Shown: piece after piece, positions 1 through 8,407 of the stretch | Layout of the letters: every line of letters begins with the position of its first letter | How positions within the stretch are numbered: position 1 is the first letter of the stretch | Source of the DNA: Clostridium sp. CF012 | GTDB lineage: Bacteria; Bacillota; Clostridia; Clostridiales; Clostridiaceae | Reading direction: 5' to 3' | Assembly (NCBI RefSeq): GCF_018861755.1 | Contig: NZ_JAHLEF010000036.1 | Coordinates: 1 to 51,889, forward strand | Length of the DNA stretch: 51,889 bases | Notes under the pieces: generated by a model | What the model saw: only the letters and a program-made list of their open reading frames with translations | Databases searched by the model: none | What the model was told of the DNA's origin: nothing | Program-made: the position numbers and the translations under genes

Positions 1-9
1 CTCTCAATT
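1..9 (-). rRNA. 16S rRNA, extreme 5' edge (partial)
   Basis: Read on the minus strand, the first bases give AAATTGAGAG, which is how clostridial 16S genes begin just before the TTTGATCCTGGCTCAG primer site. The gene itself lies to the left of the window. The exact mature 5' end cannot be fixed from these few bases. Confidence 0.45.
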
Positions 10-253
10 TAAAAGTTTACACTTTTTATTTGAAATGAATAATCTGCGACAACTGTTAAGTTGTTACGCAAGCTCATTACATACTTTTTAGTCTTACGAC
101 TAAAATTACTTCTTTATCTAAAGTAATTAACTGGTCTAACGAAATATTATTTCGCTATTTTACCTATTTCTCTGTTTAATTTTCAAAGACCAATTTTAAT
201 TGTCATCATGCGACGACTTCTACTATTCTATCAGTTTACTTCGCTATTGTCAA
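10..253 (-). promoter_or_regulatory. rrn operon promoter and 16S leader
   Basis: On the minus strand there is a TTGACA (248-253), a 17-base spacer and TAGAAT (225-230), followed by a roughly 210-base leader running into the 16S start. The DNA just upstream of the -35 is T/A-tract rich, like an UP element. The leader contains GGTCTTTGAAAATTAAACAG (about 172-191), a sequence typical of clostridial 16S leaders, where it helps form the processing stem. A strong stable-RNA promoter is inferred from the near-consensus boxes. Confidence 0.75.
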
Positions 254-586
254 CTTGTTTTTAAATGTTTTTTAATGACTTTCACAAAATTGTTAACTTT
301 ACTTTTAATATGTCGTTACTTGTCATCAGCGACATTTAATATCTTATCATAAAATATTTCTCGTATAGTTTAGTTTAAAGTAATTAAAATAAAACAGGTG
401 GCGTATTCTTGAATTTTTAAACTTTATCTCCCTGTAGCTTATACTGATACACCAGGATAGTTATTTTCTTTCCTTGCTATCACTGGTAAGTATATACTTA
501 ATATAATTTTCATATAAAGTAAGTATTCTCATTAATAGCTCATAAATATACTATTTATATTACTTTTTTATAGAAAATAAAAATTA
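254..586. other. Non-coding spacer upstream of rrn
   Basis: I see no gene here. A TGTCATCA-CGAC motif at 200-214 of the leader recurs imperfectly near 321-334. An imperfect hairpin with CCAG/CTGG arms lies around 452-487. The last 30 bases before 587 are A/T rich and supply the U-tract for the bofA-side terminator. Confidence 0.4.
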
Positions 587-646
587 TAAGACACATTCAG
601 ATAAGTAACTAGTACACTGACTAGTTACTTATCTGAATGTGTCTTA
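587..646. terminator. Perfect 27-bp hairpin, bidirectional terminator
   Basis: Arms 587-613 and 620-646 are exact reverse complements around a 6-base loop. It follows bofA on the minus strand, and the minus-strand transcript runs into U-rich sequence. It separates the dnaX-recR-bofA operon from the rrn promoter region. The stem is longer than that of an ordinary intrinsic terminator. Confidence 0.75.
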
Positions 647-696
647 ATCTATTATAAATTCATTATTGATATAACTCAGCTTTATTATAAGTAATA

Positions 697-960
697 TTAC
701 ATTAAATTATTAAGAATTATTAAAAATATCACTCCTGGTACTCCTAAAAATCCTGCAATAAGAGCAGATATAGCATTTATAGGGATAATTATTTGTTCAA
801 TCCCCATAGACCCTCCTATAAAATTAACAAGTAGTAAAAGTAAGACACCCAAAGCTCCGTTCAATATTAACTTACCTAATATTTTTAATGGCCAAGAAAA
901 GAGCTTTACCAAAATTACCATGGCAACTATAGCAACTAAGAAATATAATACAACTTCCAT
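697..960 (-). CDS. bofA: BofA-like pro-sigma-K processing inhibitor
   Basis: A small, almost entirely hydrophobic protein of 87 residues, the length of the B. subtilis BofA. It has two or three membrane segments (about 3-20, 30-50 and 60-85) and the family's glycine-rich C-terminal stretch GFLGVPGVIFL. BofA sits in the outer forespore membrane and holds the SpoIVFB protease inactive, delaying sigma-K activation. The start is the ATG at 960, six bases after GGGGGAG; an in-frame TTG two codons upstream abuts the Shine-Dalgarno site and is less likely. It is last in the dnaX-ebfC-recR-yaaL-bofA order, as in B. subtilis. Family membership rests on hydropathy, context and the C-terminal motif. Confidence 0.82.
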   Translation of the reverse strand: MEVVLYFLVAIVAMVILVKLFSWPLKILGKLILNGALGVLLLLLVNFIGGSMGIEQIIIPINAISALIAGFLGVPGVIFLIILNNLM

Positions 961-1063
961 ATCCAACTCCCCCTACATTAATCTAAAGTTAACTCTTATT
1001 TATTATGTTTTATTAATAATATATTTCACAACTATCTAATATATTATTAATTTTCCAAAAAAA

Positions 1064-1342
1064 TTATACATTAATAGTATTTAATTCTTCTATCATGTAA
1101 CTCGCATCTATAGTAACGCCTTTTCTTTTAGCTTCTAGTAAAAAATATATGTATTTAGCTTTACATTGGTCTTCTCTATATATTGCATAATCTACAAGTT
1201 TTGGGTCATCTACCATTGCAAAGCATTTTTTTGCAATTTCCCATTGAAGCTTAGCTTCTTCTAGTTGCATAATAATATCTTTATGCTCTTGAGTATATTT
1301 TAGATTTGAAAATAATATCTCAATTATTTTTTTTCTATTCAT
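1064..1342 (-). CDS. DUF2508 / YaaL-like protein
   Basis: A 92-residue soluble, charged, mostly helical protein lying between recR and bofA, exactly where YaaL lies in bacilli. The central pattern (a helix rich in Glu/Lys, then CFAMVDDPKLVDYAIYRED) fits DUF2508, in which a DP-x-LVDYAIY-like segment is the most conserved part. Its function is unknown. A clear AGGAGG precedes the ATG. It is probably co-transcribed with recR, whose stop lies 61 bases upstream. A different small protein at this locus is possible but unlikely. Confidence 0.75.
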   Translation of the reverse strand: MNRKKIIEILFSNLKYTQEHKDIIMQLEEAKLQWEIAKKCFAMVDDPKLVDYAIYREDQCKAKYIYFLLEAKRKGVTIDASYMIEELNTINV

Positions 1343-1403
1343 AATAAAAAACCTCCTATTTTATATCTTTTTTAAATTCTTGACATAAAATAGGAGTATT
1401 ATT

Positions 1404-2000
1404 CTATATTTCTTTTCTTCCCTCCATAGCTTTAGAAAGAGTTACTTCATCTGTATATTCTAAATCTCCACCAACTGGAATACCATGTGCGATCCTTGTA
1501 ACTTTTGCACCTAGTGGTTTTAATATTTTAGATATATACATAGCCGTAGCTTCGCCCTCTATGTTTGGATTAGTTGCTACTATTACTTCGTGAACTTCTC
1601 CATTAATTCTTCTTATAAGTTCTCTTAATTTTATATCTTCAGGACCTCTCCCAGACATTGGGGATATTGTTCCATGAAGAACATGATAAACTCCATTAAA
1701 TTCTCTTACCCTTTCCATGGTAATAATATCTTTTGGATTTTCAACCACGCATATCATACTCTTATCCCTATTTGGGTTAGAACAAATTGCGCATGGATCT
1801 GTATCTGTAAAACAACCACATATAGAGCAGTATTTCAATGTTCCACGAGCTTTAACCAGTGCACCCGCAAACTCCTCTACTTCTTCCCTCGGGAGATTTA
1901 GCACAAACAATGCAAGCCTCTGAGCTGTTTTTCGCCCTATGCCAGGGAGCTTTGCAAATTCTTCTATAAGTTTTTCTATTGCCACTGGATAAAAATCCAA
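1404..2000 (-). CDS. recR: Recombination mediator RecR
   Basis: RecR works with RecO/RecF to load RecA on gapped DNA. Visible features are the N-terminal helix-hairpin-helix ([12 protein letters not shown]), a four-cysteine zinc finger (C-x2-C ... C-x2-C, near residues 54-72), the Toprim segment with VVENPKDI and [12 protein letters not shown], and the C-terminal [19 protein letters not shown] Walker-like motif. I chose the TTG at 2000: GAGGTG lies six bases upstream and this gives 198 residues, the usual length. The longer GTG start at 2009 has no spaced ribosome site. It sits 42 bases after ebfC in the operon. Confidence 0.95.
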   Translation of the reverse strand: MDFYPVAIEKLIEEFAKLPGIGRKTAQRLALFVLNLPREEVEEFAGALVKARGTLKYCSICGCFTDTDPCAICSNPNRDKSMICVVENPKDIITMERVREFNGVYHVLHGTISPMSGRGPEDIKLRELIRRINGEVHEVIVATNPNIEGEATAMYISKILKPLGAKVTRIAHGIPVGGDLEYTDEVTLSKAMEGRKEI

Positions 2001-2042
2001 TTTATTCACCTCATAACAATGTAGCTTTTACTCTACTGTTTA

Positions 2043-2381
2043 TTAGAACATTCCTGGCATGTTTAACCCGCCTGTTAATTTACCCATTTCACTACTTGTT
2101 TCATCTTCTGCTTTTTTTAGTGCTTCATTACAAGCACTCATAATTAAATCTTCAAGCATTTCAACATCATCTGGATCTACTACTTCTGGTTTTATCTTTA
2201 CTTCAACAAGTTGTCTCTTTCCATTAGCTATTGCAGTTACTGCTCCACCACCAACAGATGCCTCAAATCTTTTATCACCTAAATCCTTTTGCATTTCTTC
2301 CATTTGTTGTTGAAATTTTTGAGCTTGTTTCATTAGACTATTCATATTTCCACCCATACCTGGAAATCCACCTTTTGCCAT
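2043..2381 (-). CDS. YbaB/EbfC nucleoid-associated protein
   Basis: A 112-residue protein with the family layout: a Gly/Met-rich N-terminus ([19 protein letters not shown]), a long amphipathic helix rich in Gln, then [21 protein letters not shown] and the [13 protein letters not shown] signature. Dimers bind DNA as a tweezer-like fold. The gene lies between dnaX and recR, its conserved place in most bacteria, which suggests a link to replication or repair. A GGAGG precedes the ATG. Confidence 0.93.
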   Translation of the reverse strand: MAKGGFPGMGGNMNSLMKQAQKFQQQMEEMQKDLGDKRFEASVGGGAVTAIANGKRQLVEVKIKPEVVDPDDVEMLEDLIMSACNEALKKAEDETSSEMGKLTGGLNMPGMF

Positions 2382-2627
2382 AATAGTTACCTCCTATTTA
2401 TTAGTTATTTACCTTAATATTATTATATTTATATCCTCTAGATTCATAACAAAAAAATTAATTTAATTTAAATATTTATAATCTAAAAGGATATATATTG
2501 CTACTTATTAATAACTTTTCTATATTATTATATACTAATATCTATAATAATTTCCATTAAAATAGTAAATATTTTTATAAATACTATCAATATAGTAACC
2601 TAGCCCCATTAATCTATTATTATAGAT

Positions 2628-4244
2628 CTATTCATCTAGTATTTCCACAAGATCTTCTCCAAATGTTTCTATTAATATGTCTTCTGGTGATCTGACTTCT
2701 TTTTCATCAGATTCTACAGTATATTTTATTTTTACTGGTTCTTTTAATGATTCAGAAAATATTTCTTCTATTATATTTCTATTTTCTTCTTTATCTAGTC
2801 TAATTTTATTAAATGCATATTGTTTTTCGTAACTTAGCTCTATTACGCCCCCCCGGCAAGAAGCAATTTCGCCTGTCATTAAAGAGGCATAGATAACCAT
2901 ATGTCTTCGCGCTTTAAACATATCTAGTATATCCTTAAAGGACTTTTTAACGGTTTCTACGGTTAATGTAGAGTTAGGGTTATGAGTTTGTACTGGTCTT
3001 ATTTGTGCTTTTTTGTTTGTCTTATTTTCTTTTTTTCCATCATTCTTCACAGAAATACTAGGTGCTATACTTTCACAAGCTACCATTATCTTTCCTTGCT
3101 TTATTATTTCTTCCAATTTGTTTAATCTAGCTAATAGCACTTCTTTTGAGGTATCATATTCTATTTTGCACATTTTAATAACTGCAAGTTCTAAATAAAT
3201 TCTGTTTTGTTTGCTCCATTTAGCTTGTTCTTCTGCATCTTGTAGTATCTTTATATTCCTCATAATTTCTTCTACTCTTATTTTAGCTGCTTGTTTTTTT
3301 AAAATGGTTATGTTTTCGCTAGACATATCTAAAATCTCTTCTACATCTTCACTTACTTTAGCCATGAGTAGATTTCTCATATGAGTAGTCATATCTCTTA
3401 TAAATACATATATATCCTTACCACTAAGAACTATTTCATTTATAGTCTTTATTGCACCTTCAATATTTCTGTCTATTATGCTATCTGAAAGTATTGTAAT
3501 ACTCTCAGAGGTTACAAGACCTAACATATCTATAACACTATCATATTCTACCTTGCCTTCATTCATTGATATGGCTTGATCTAAAATACTTAAGGCATCT
3601 CTCATAGCTCCATCAGAAACTCTTGATATTAATTTCAAACTATCATCTTCCACAAAAACGCCTTGCTCCGTAACAATCTTTCTAAGTCTTTCAAATATAT
3701 CTGCACTTTTTATTCTTTTAAAGTCAAATCTTTGGCATCTGGATAGTATTGTTATTGGCAGTTTTTGAGGATCCGTTGTAGCTAATATAAACATTATGTT
3801 GCTTGGTGGCTCCTCCAGGGTCTTTAAGAAAGCATTAACCGCTCCTATTGATAACATATGAACCTCATCTATAATATAAACTTTATACTTAGCTTCCTGC
3901 GGCGGATACTGAACATCTTCAATTATATCGCGGATATTATCTACTCCATTATGGGATGCTGCATCTATCTCAGTAACATCTATTGCTGTTCCTGAATTTA
4001 TCTTGACACACATTTCGCAAGCATTGCAAGGCTCTCCATGATCCGAATTTGTGCAATTAACTGCTTTTGCAAGGATTTTAGCTGTTGAGGTTTTTCCAGT
4101 TCCCCTTGTACCACATAATAGATATGCATGGGCTATCCGCTGATTATTTATTTGATTTTTTAAGGTTATAGTAACATGCTCCTGACCTACTACATCTTGA
4201 AAAGTTTTTGGTCTCCATTCTCTATATAAAGCCTTATATGCCAC
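2628..4244 (-). CDS. dnaX: DNA polymerase III gamma/tau subunit
   Basis: The clamp-loader ATPase. Visible are ALYREWRPKTF at the N-terminus, Walker A GTRGTGKT, a four-cysteine zinc module (C-x8-C-x2-C-x2-C), Walker B IIDEVHML, the SRC sensor motif (ILSRCQRFDF), and a long C-terminal tau-like extension. I prefer the GTG at 4244 (AGAGGTG six bases upstream, giving the usual AYKALYR start, 538 residues) to the in-frame GTG at 4253. There is no obvious slippage heptamer, so a separate gamma form is not supported. It heads the ebfC-recR operon, with a 246-base gap before ebfC that could hold an extra promoter. Confidence 0.95.
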   Translation of the reverse strand: MAYKALYREWRPKTFQDVVGQEHVTITLKNQINNQRIAHAYLLCGTRGTGKTSTAKILAKAVNCTNSDHGEPCNACEMCVKINSGTAIDVTEIDAASHNGVDNIRDIIEDVQYPPQEAKYKVYIIDEVHMLSIGAVNAFLKTLEEPPSNIMFILATTDPQKLPITILSRCQRFDFKRIKSADIFERLRKIVTEQGVFVEDDSLKLISRVSDGAMRDALSILDQAISMNEGKVEYDSVIDMLGLVTSESITILSDSIIDRNIEGAIKTINEIVLSGKDIYVFIRDMTTHMRNLLMAKVSEDVEEILDMSSENITILKKQAAKIRVEEIMRNIKILQDAEEQAKWSKQNRIYLELAVIKMCKIEYDTSKEVLLARLNKLEEIIKQGKIMVACESIAPSISVKNDGKKENKTNKKAQIRPVQTHNPNSTLTVETVKKSFKDILDMFKARRHMVIYASLMTGEIASCRGGVIELSYEKQYAFNKIRLDKEENRNIIEEIFSESLKEPVKIKYTVESDEKEVRSPEDILIETFGEDLVEILDE

Positions 4245-4491
4245 AAATTTCACCTCTTTTAAATAATAGTATTTATTTCTATTAAAAATCTTTATGAATT
4301 TTTAAACACAAATATAAAATTTTGTATTCATTCCATAAATAATTATATCATTTAAATCAAATTATTAGTTTATTTTTATAAAAAAAACAAAATCACATAC
4401 GACTATTACTGTTTATATATATACGTATTAATTATAACTCAATCCATATATATGTTATCCGTTTATTGTAATTTTATAATTCATAGGTAAA

Positions 4492-4517
4492 TAAAAAAAG
4501 ACGCCTTATAGGCATCT
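4492..4517 (-). terminator. Terminator of the SRP RNA
   Basis: On the minus strand AGATGCC pairs with GGCGTCT (arms 4511-4517 and 4499-4505, one G-U pair) and is followed by seven U residues. It lies just after the SRP RNA 3' end. Confidence 0.8.
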
Positions 4518-4534
4518 TATAATTCTTATGTAGA

Positions 4535-4800
4535 CCGTACACCTCGCTTCGATTAATAAACTATGCGCGTTACCTATACAGTTAGCTCAAACCAGGTTGA
4601 TCCACGGCACATGGAAAGATTCACTTACCGCTGCTTCCTTCCGGACCTGACGGGGTTCATGAGTTTCCATTGCGTGGGGCCCAGCTCTCAACACCACTTA
4701 TATAGGTCAGACCACACATTTTATAACCTAGGCGAGGAATTCACCCCTGCTGTAGCGGGTTGCAGGTTATAGGGCACCGCTGACTCCCCAGCTAGTACGG
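4535..4800 (-). ncRNA. ffs: Signal recognition particle RNA, large type
   Basis: The minus strand carries the invariant domain IV sequence (CAGGTCCGGAAGGAAGCAGC, around 4629-4650) and a 5' Alu-like domain with GGTGCCC and CCTGCAACCCGC elements. The two ends pair as CCGTAC (4795-4800) and GTACGG (4535-4540), which sets a length of about 266 nt, normal for Bacillus/Clostridium scRNA. It binds Ffh to target nascent membrane and secreted proteins. It is transcribed after tRNA-Ser and just upstream of dnaX, matching scr-dnaX in B. subtilis. Confidence 0.95.
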
Positions 4801-4803
4801 AAA

Positions 4804-4893
4804 TGGCGGAAAGAGAGGGATTCGAACCCTCGGTAGAGTTGCCCCTACACACGCTTTCCAGGCGTGCTCCTTAAGCCACTCGGACATCTCTCC
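4804..4893 (-). tRNA. tRNA-Ser(GGA)
   Basis: A 90-nt class II tRNA with a long variable arm. The acceptor GGAGAGA pairs with TCTTTCC, the anticodon loop CTGGAAA gives GGA (plus 4857-4859), the T-arm is GGTTCGAATCC and CCA is encoded. It is separated from the SRP RNA by only three bases, so the two are probably co-transcribed and processed apart. Confidence 0.96.
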
Positions 4894-4941
4894 ATAAAGT
4901 ATTTTGTGCTTCGTTAACACTAAAGTAGTGCAACAAAACTA

Positions 4942-4970
4942 ATTATACTATTAATAATTAGTAATTTCAA
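4942..4970 (-). promoter_or_regulatory. Promoter of tRNA-Ser / SRP RNA
   Basis: TTGAAA (4965-4970), a 17-base spacer and TATAAT (4942-4947) on the minus strand, about 48 bases upstream of the tRNA 5' end. Confidence 0.7.
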
Positions 4971-5087
4971 TAGTTTTTTATTTAAATGTCCTTGAAAGTT
5001 ATCCCAAGCACTGAAATTATTTTATGGACTTCCTTTTATAATTAACTGAAGCATACCTCTAAAAAGTTTCATTTTTATGTAATAAAC

Positions 5088-5123
5088 AAATAGGGAAATC
5101 TAGAATTTTAGATTTCCCTATTT
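5088..5123 (-). terminator. Terminator after ptsI
   Basis: A perfect 15-bp stem (5088-5102 and 5109-5123), 16 bases past the ptsI stop. The downstream U-tract is only moderate. Confidence 0.7.
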
Positions 5124-5139
5124 ATTAAAAAGCCTTTAT

Positions 5140-6852
5140 TTAATGTTTTACATTTATATTTTTGTCTATAAAGCTTTCAACTTCCTTAGCTGTTGGTAAG
5201 TTAATAACTTGATTAGCTAAAATTTTCATTTCACTTTGAGATATATTTCTAATAATCCCTCTCGCTTTTAAGATAGATATAGGGCTCATGCTAAATTCAT
5301 CAAGTCCCATTCCAATCAAAATAGGAATTATCTTAGGATCCCCTGCTACTTCTCCACACATACCTACCCATTTATTTTCCTTATGAGCACTATCTATAAC
5401 CATTTTTACAAGTCTTAGTAATGCAGGATGAAATGGGTTATACAAATGAGATATTTTTTCATTCATTCTATCAACTGCAGTTGTGTATTGAATAAGATCA
5501 TTAGTTCCTATACTAAAAAAGTCTACCTCTTTAGCAAATAAATCAGAAATAATAGCCGCCGCAGGTATTTCCACCATAATTCCTACCTCTAGTTTTTCAT
5601 CAAATGCTATATTTTCACTGTGCAATTCATTTTTCACTTCTTCTAAAATAACCTTTGCTGCTCTTAATTCTTCAATACTCGAAATCATCGGAAACATTAT
5701 TTTAATATTTCCATAGGCACTCGCTCTTAGTATAGCTCTTAGTTGAGTTTTAAAAATATCTACCTTATCTAAACAAACTCGTATGGCTCTATATCCTAAA
5801 AAAGGATTCATCTCTTTCGGAAGCTTTAAATAATCTAACTCCTTATCTCCACCAACATCTAGTGTTCTTATAACCACAGGTTTATTTTTCATTTTCTCGG
5901 CAACTTCCTTGTAGGCTTCATACTGTTCCTGCTCAGTTGGTGCTGATGTCCTATCCATATATAAAAACTCAGATCTATATAAGCCTATGCCTTCAGCATC
6001 ATTATTTAAAACACTCTCTAGGTCCTTTGGAGTTCCAATATTTGCAGATAATTCTACTGTTATTCCATCTGTGGTGATGCTTTCTTTTCCTATTAATAAA
6101 TCTAACTCTTTTTGAGCTTTATTGTATTCTTCTTTTTTTTCTTGATAAAGTTTTATTATTTTTTCTTCTGGATTAACATATATTAGTCCTTCTTCACCAT
6201 CAAAAACGATAAAATCTCCATTTTTAACGTTATGGGTTATATCTTTTACTGCAACTATTGCAGGTATTTCTAAAGTTCTAGCCATTATAGCCGAGTGTGA
6301 AGTTCTTCCACCAATTTCTGTTATAAAACCTAAAACCTTTTTTTTGTCTATTTGTGATGTGTCAGATGGGGTTAAATCATGAGCTACAATTATAACTTCA
6401 TTAGCTAATTGTCCAAAGTTAACCTCTTCAATATTTAGCAATTTTTTCATAAGTCTCGATGTTACGTCCTTTATGTCTGCTGCTCTTTCTTTCATGTATT
6501 CATTATCCATAGCATCAAACATAGCTACGAACATTTCTGAAATCTCTTTTAATGCCCACTCAGCATTAACTTTATTATCTTGAATGTTTTTCTCGATTTG
6601 CTCAAGCATTTCTGGATCTTCAAGTATCATTAAATGAGCTTCAAATATAGTAGCTTCTTTTTCACCTATGTTCTTTAACACATTATTATATATGTCCTGG
6701 ATTTCACTCTTGCTATTTTCCATAGCCAACTTATATCTTTTAATTTCCTCTTCACAACTCTTAATATCTTTTTTCTCTATAATAATTTTCTTTTCTTCTT
6801 TTAATAATACTTTTCCTATTACTATTCCTGGTGAAACTCCAATACCCTTCAT
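5140..6852 (-). CDS. ptsI: PTS enzyme I (PEP-protein phosphotransferase)
   Basis: Autophosphorylates from phosphoenolpyruvate and passes the phosphate to HPr. Motifs: the phosphohistidine site GGRTSHSAIMAR (His near residue 186), the PEP-binding YRSEFLYMDR, RTLDVGGDK, GYRAIRV, the EIPAA segment, GTNDLIQYT and the MCGEVAGD catalytic cysteine loop. The ATG at 6852 lies seven bases from GGAGG; the in-frame TTG just before it is too close. At 570 residues it is normal for the family. It follows ptsH by 129 bases. The ptsH-before-ptsI order is standard, but having fruR-fruK upstream is not the usual firmicute arrangement. Confidence 0.96.
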   Translation of the reverse strand: MKGIGVSPGIVIGKVLLKEEKKIIIEKKDIKSCEEEIKRYKLAMENSKSEIQDIYNNVLKNIGEKEATIFEAHLMILEDPEMLEQIEKNIQDNKVNAEWALKEISEMFVAMFDAMDNEYMKERAADIKDVTSRLMKKLLNIEEVNFGQLANEVIIVAHDLTPSDTSQIDKKKVLGFITEIGGRTSHSAIMARTLEIPAIVAVKDITHNVKNGDFIVFDGEEGLIYVNPEEKIIKLYQEKKEEYNKAQKELDLLIGKESITTDGITVELSANIGTPKDLESVLNNDAEGIGLYRSEFLYMDRTSAPTEQEQYEAYKEVAEKMKNKPVVIRTLDVGGDKELDYLKLPKEMNPFLGYRAIRVCLDKVDIFKTQLRAILRASAYGNIKIMFPMISSIEELRAAKVILEEVKNELHSENIAFDEKLEVGIMVEIPAAAIISDLFAKEVDFFSIGTNDLIQYTTAVDRMNEKISHLYNPFHPALLRLVKMVIDSAHKENKWVGMCGEVAGDPKIIPILIGMGLDEFSMSPISILKARGIIRNISQSEMKILANQVINLPTAKEVESFIDKNINVKH

Positions 6853-6981
6853 CAAATTACCTCCTTATAAGCGAAATTCACTCCTTGCAGCAAATTTAAG
6901 TATTTACTAGCCTAGGAGTGAAGTTTACTTTATGTCTGATTTTTTATAAATCACTACTTGTAAAAGTTCTAAAACCTCTTT

Positions 6982-7248
6982 TTAAAGCTCTACGATCTCT
7001 TTCTCAATTACTATTTTCAATTCTTCTACTGCCTTTGCTTCATCGTCTCCAGACGCTACAATCTTAATTTTATCACCTTTTGAAGCTGCCATACTTAATA
7101 TATTTATTATACTTTTTGCATTATACTCTTTTCCGTCCTTAATTAAAGTTATATGTGAGGTAAACTTAGATGCTTTTTTCGCCACAATGCTTGCTGGTCT
7201 TGCATGCAAACCTTGCTCATTCATCAATACAATTTCTGCTTCGTACAT
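6982..7248 (-). CDS. ptsH: PTS phosphocarrier protein HPr
   Basis: An 88-residue HPr. The phosphorylated His15 lies in GLHARPAS, and the regulatory Ser46 in AKSIINILSM is the residue HPr kinase modifies in firmicutes for CcpA-dependent catabolite control. AAAGGAGATG precedes the ATG. It lies between fruK (204 bases upstream) and ptsI. Confidence 0.97.
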   Translation of the reverse strand: MYEAEIVLMNEQGLHARPASIVAKKASKFTSHITLIKDGKEYNAKSIINILSMAASKGDKIKIVASGDDEAKAVEELKIVIEKEIVEL

Positions 7249-7318
7249 AAAGACATCTCCTTTTTATCATAAATTAATCTCAAACCAATTTATTTTTTTT
7301 AAATCATACACATATATT

Positions 7319-7357
7319 TTACCCTATTGTGCGTGTATAAACAATGATTAAATTCAT
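7319..7357 (-). CDS. Possible 12-residue micro-ORF between fruK and ptsH
   Basis: A strong ribosome site (CGGAGGT, 7363-7370) sits six bases before an ATG that opens only twelve codons (MNLIIVYTRTIG, then stop). It may be a leader peptide influencing ptsH expression, or a leftover translation start of a lost gene. Only the Shine-Dalgarno spacing supports it. The rest of the 7249-7452 gap shows no other feature I can name. Confidence 0.3.
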   Translation of the reverse strand: MNLIIVYTRTIG

Positions 7358-7452
7358 TAATGTACCTCCGTGAAGTAATGAATTATTTAGCAATACTAAT
7401 ATGATACTTTATTACCAGCATCTTCTTTAACAATAATATCCTTTTTTAATAA

Positions 7453-8391
7453 TCATCCTTCCGTTATATAATTTATAGTTATTTCATTTTTAAGTCTCTC
7501 TATATCAACGAATCTACCGGTTTGAGTTCCTTCAGTCATTACATTAGCTGTACTTGTTGCACAGGCTAGTTTCATAGCTTCTTCAAAACTATAGTCTTCC
7601 TGAACTGCTACAGCCAAAGCTGCAACCATAGAATCACCAGCCCCTACTGTACTCTTAACTTCTACCTTTACTCCCTTTACTTTTGCTATCTTATTGCCAC
7701 TAATGAATATGGATCCCTCTGCACCCAATGAAATCACTACATATTTTACCCCATACTCCAATATTTTTTTTGCAGTTTCAATAACTTCATCTTCGTTATT
7801 AATGCTTATATCAAAGGCTTTTTCAAGTTCATCAATATTGGGTTTTACCATATATGGACCAGCTTTAATTCCTTTCATTAGCAGTTCACCTTCCGCATCT
7901 AAGATAACCTTACCACCCTTGGTTTTTATATTTTTTATTATGTCAGCATAAATGGAAGTGCTTACTCCACTTGGTACGCTACCTGAAAGAACTACTATAG
8001 AATCGCCATTACAATATTCCATGATTTTTTCTTTTATATTAGTTATATCTAGTTGCCCTAAACTAGGTCCATTTTCATTTATATCCGTATGTGTATTAAA
8101 AACCTTGTCAAAGATTTTTATATTGGTCCTAGTTTCTCCTTTTACAGTTAAAAATTTATTGTCAATATTTAAACCATCCAAATAATTTTTTATTTGAGTT
8201 CCACTGCTTCCGCCTAAAAAACCTAAGGCTATGCTTTTATACTTTAATTCCTTAATAACCTTAGATACATTGATACCCTTGCCCCCAGCATCAACTCTTG
8301 TCGCCACAATTCTATTAACAGTATCAATTTTAAATCCGTCTATTTCAATGGTTTTGTCTAAGGCTGGGTTTAAAGTCACTGTTATTATCAT
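7453..8391 (-). CDS. fruK: 1-phosphofructokinase
   Basis: A PfkB/ribokinase-family kinase that turns fructose-1-phosphate into fructose-1,6-bisphosphate. Visible: the N-terminal TLNPALDKT, GGKGINVSKV in the substrate site, the conserved GSVPSGV and the anion-hole/catalytic-base motif TVGAGDSMVAA. The length of 312 is normal, and GGGGG lies before the ATG. The start is 16 bases from the end of fruR, so the two are co-transcribed. Tagatose-6-phosphate kinase is the close alternative, but the DeoR-type neighbour favours FruK. Confidence 0.9.
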   Translation of the reverse strand: MIITVTLNPALDKTIEIDGFKIDTVNRIVATRVDAGGKGINVSKVIKELKYKSIALGFLGGSSGTQIKNYLDGLNIDNKFLTVKGETRTNIKIFDKVFNTHTDINENGPSLGQLDITNIKEKIMEYCNGDSIVVLSGSVPSGVSTSIYADIIKNIKTKGGKVILDAEGELLMKGIKAGPYMVKPNIDELEKAFDISINNEDEVIETAKKILEYGVKYVVISLGAEGSIFISGNKIAKVKGVKVEVKSTVGAGDSMVAALAVAVQEDYSFEEAMKLACATSTANVMTEGTQTGRFVDIERLKNEITINYITEG

Positions 8392-8407
8392 TTTTATCCC
8401 CCCAAAT

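Noticed and set aside
4563-4772. 69-codon open frame on the plus strand
   Set aside because: It is the antisense of the SRP RNA.
7385-7445. Minus-strand frame KKDIIVKEDAGNKVSY after fruK, vaguely like an HPr start
   Set aside because: Only 16 codons, no start with a ribosome site, and lacks the GLHARPA motif.
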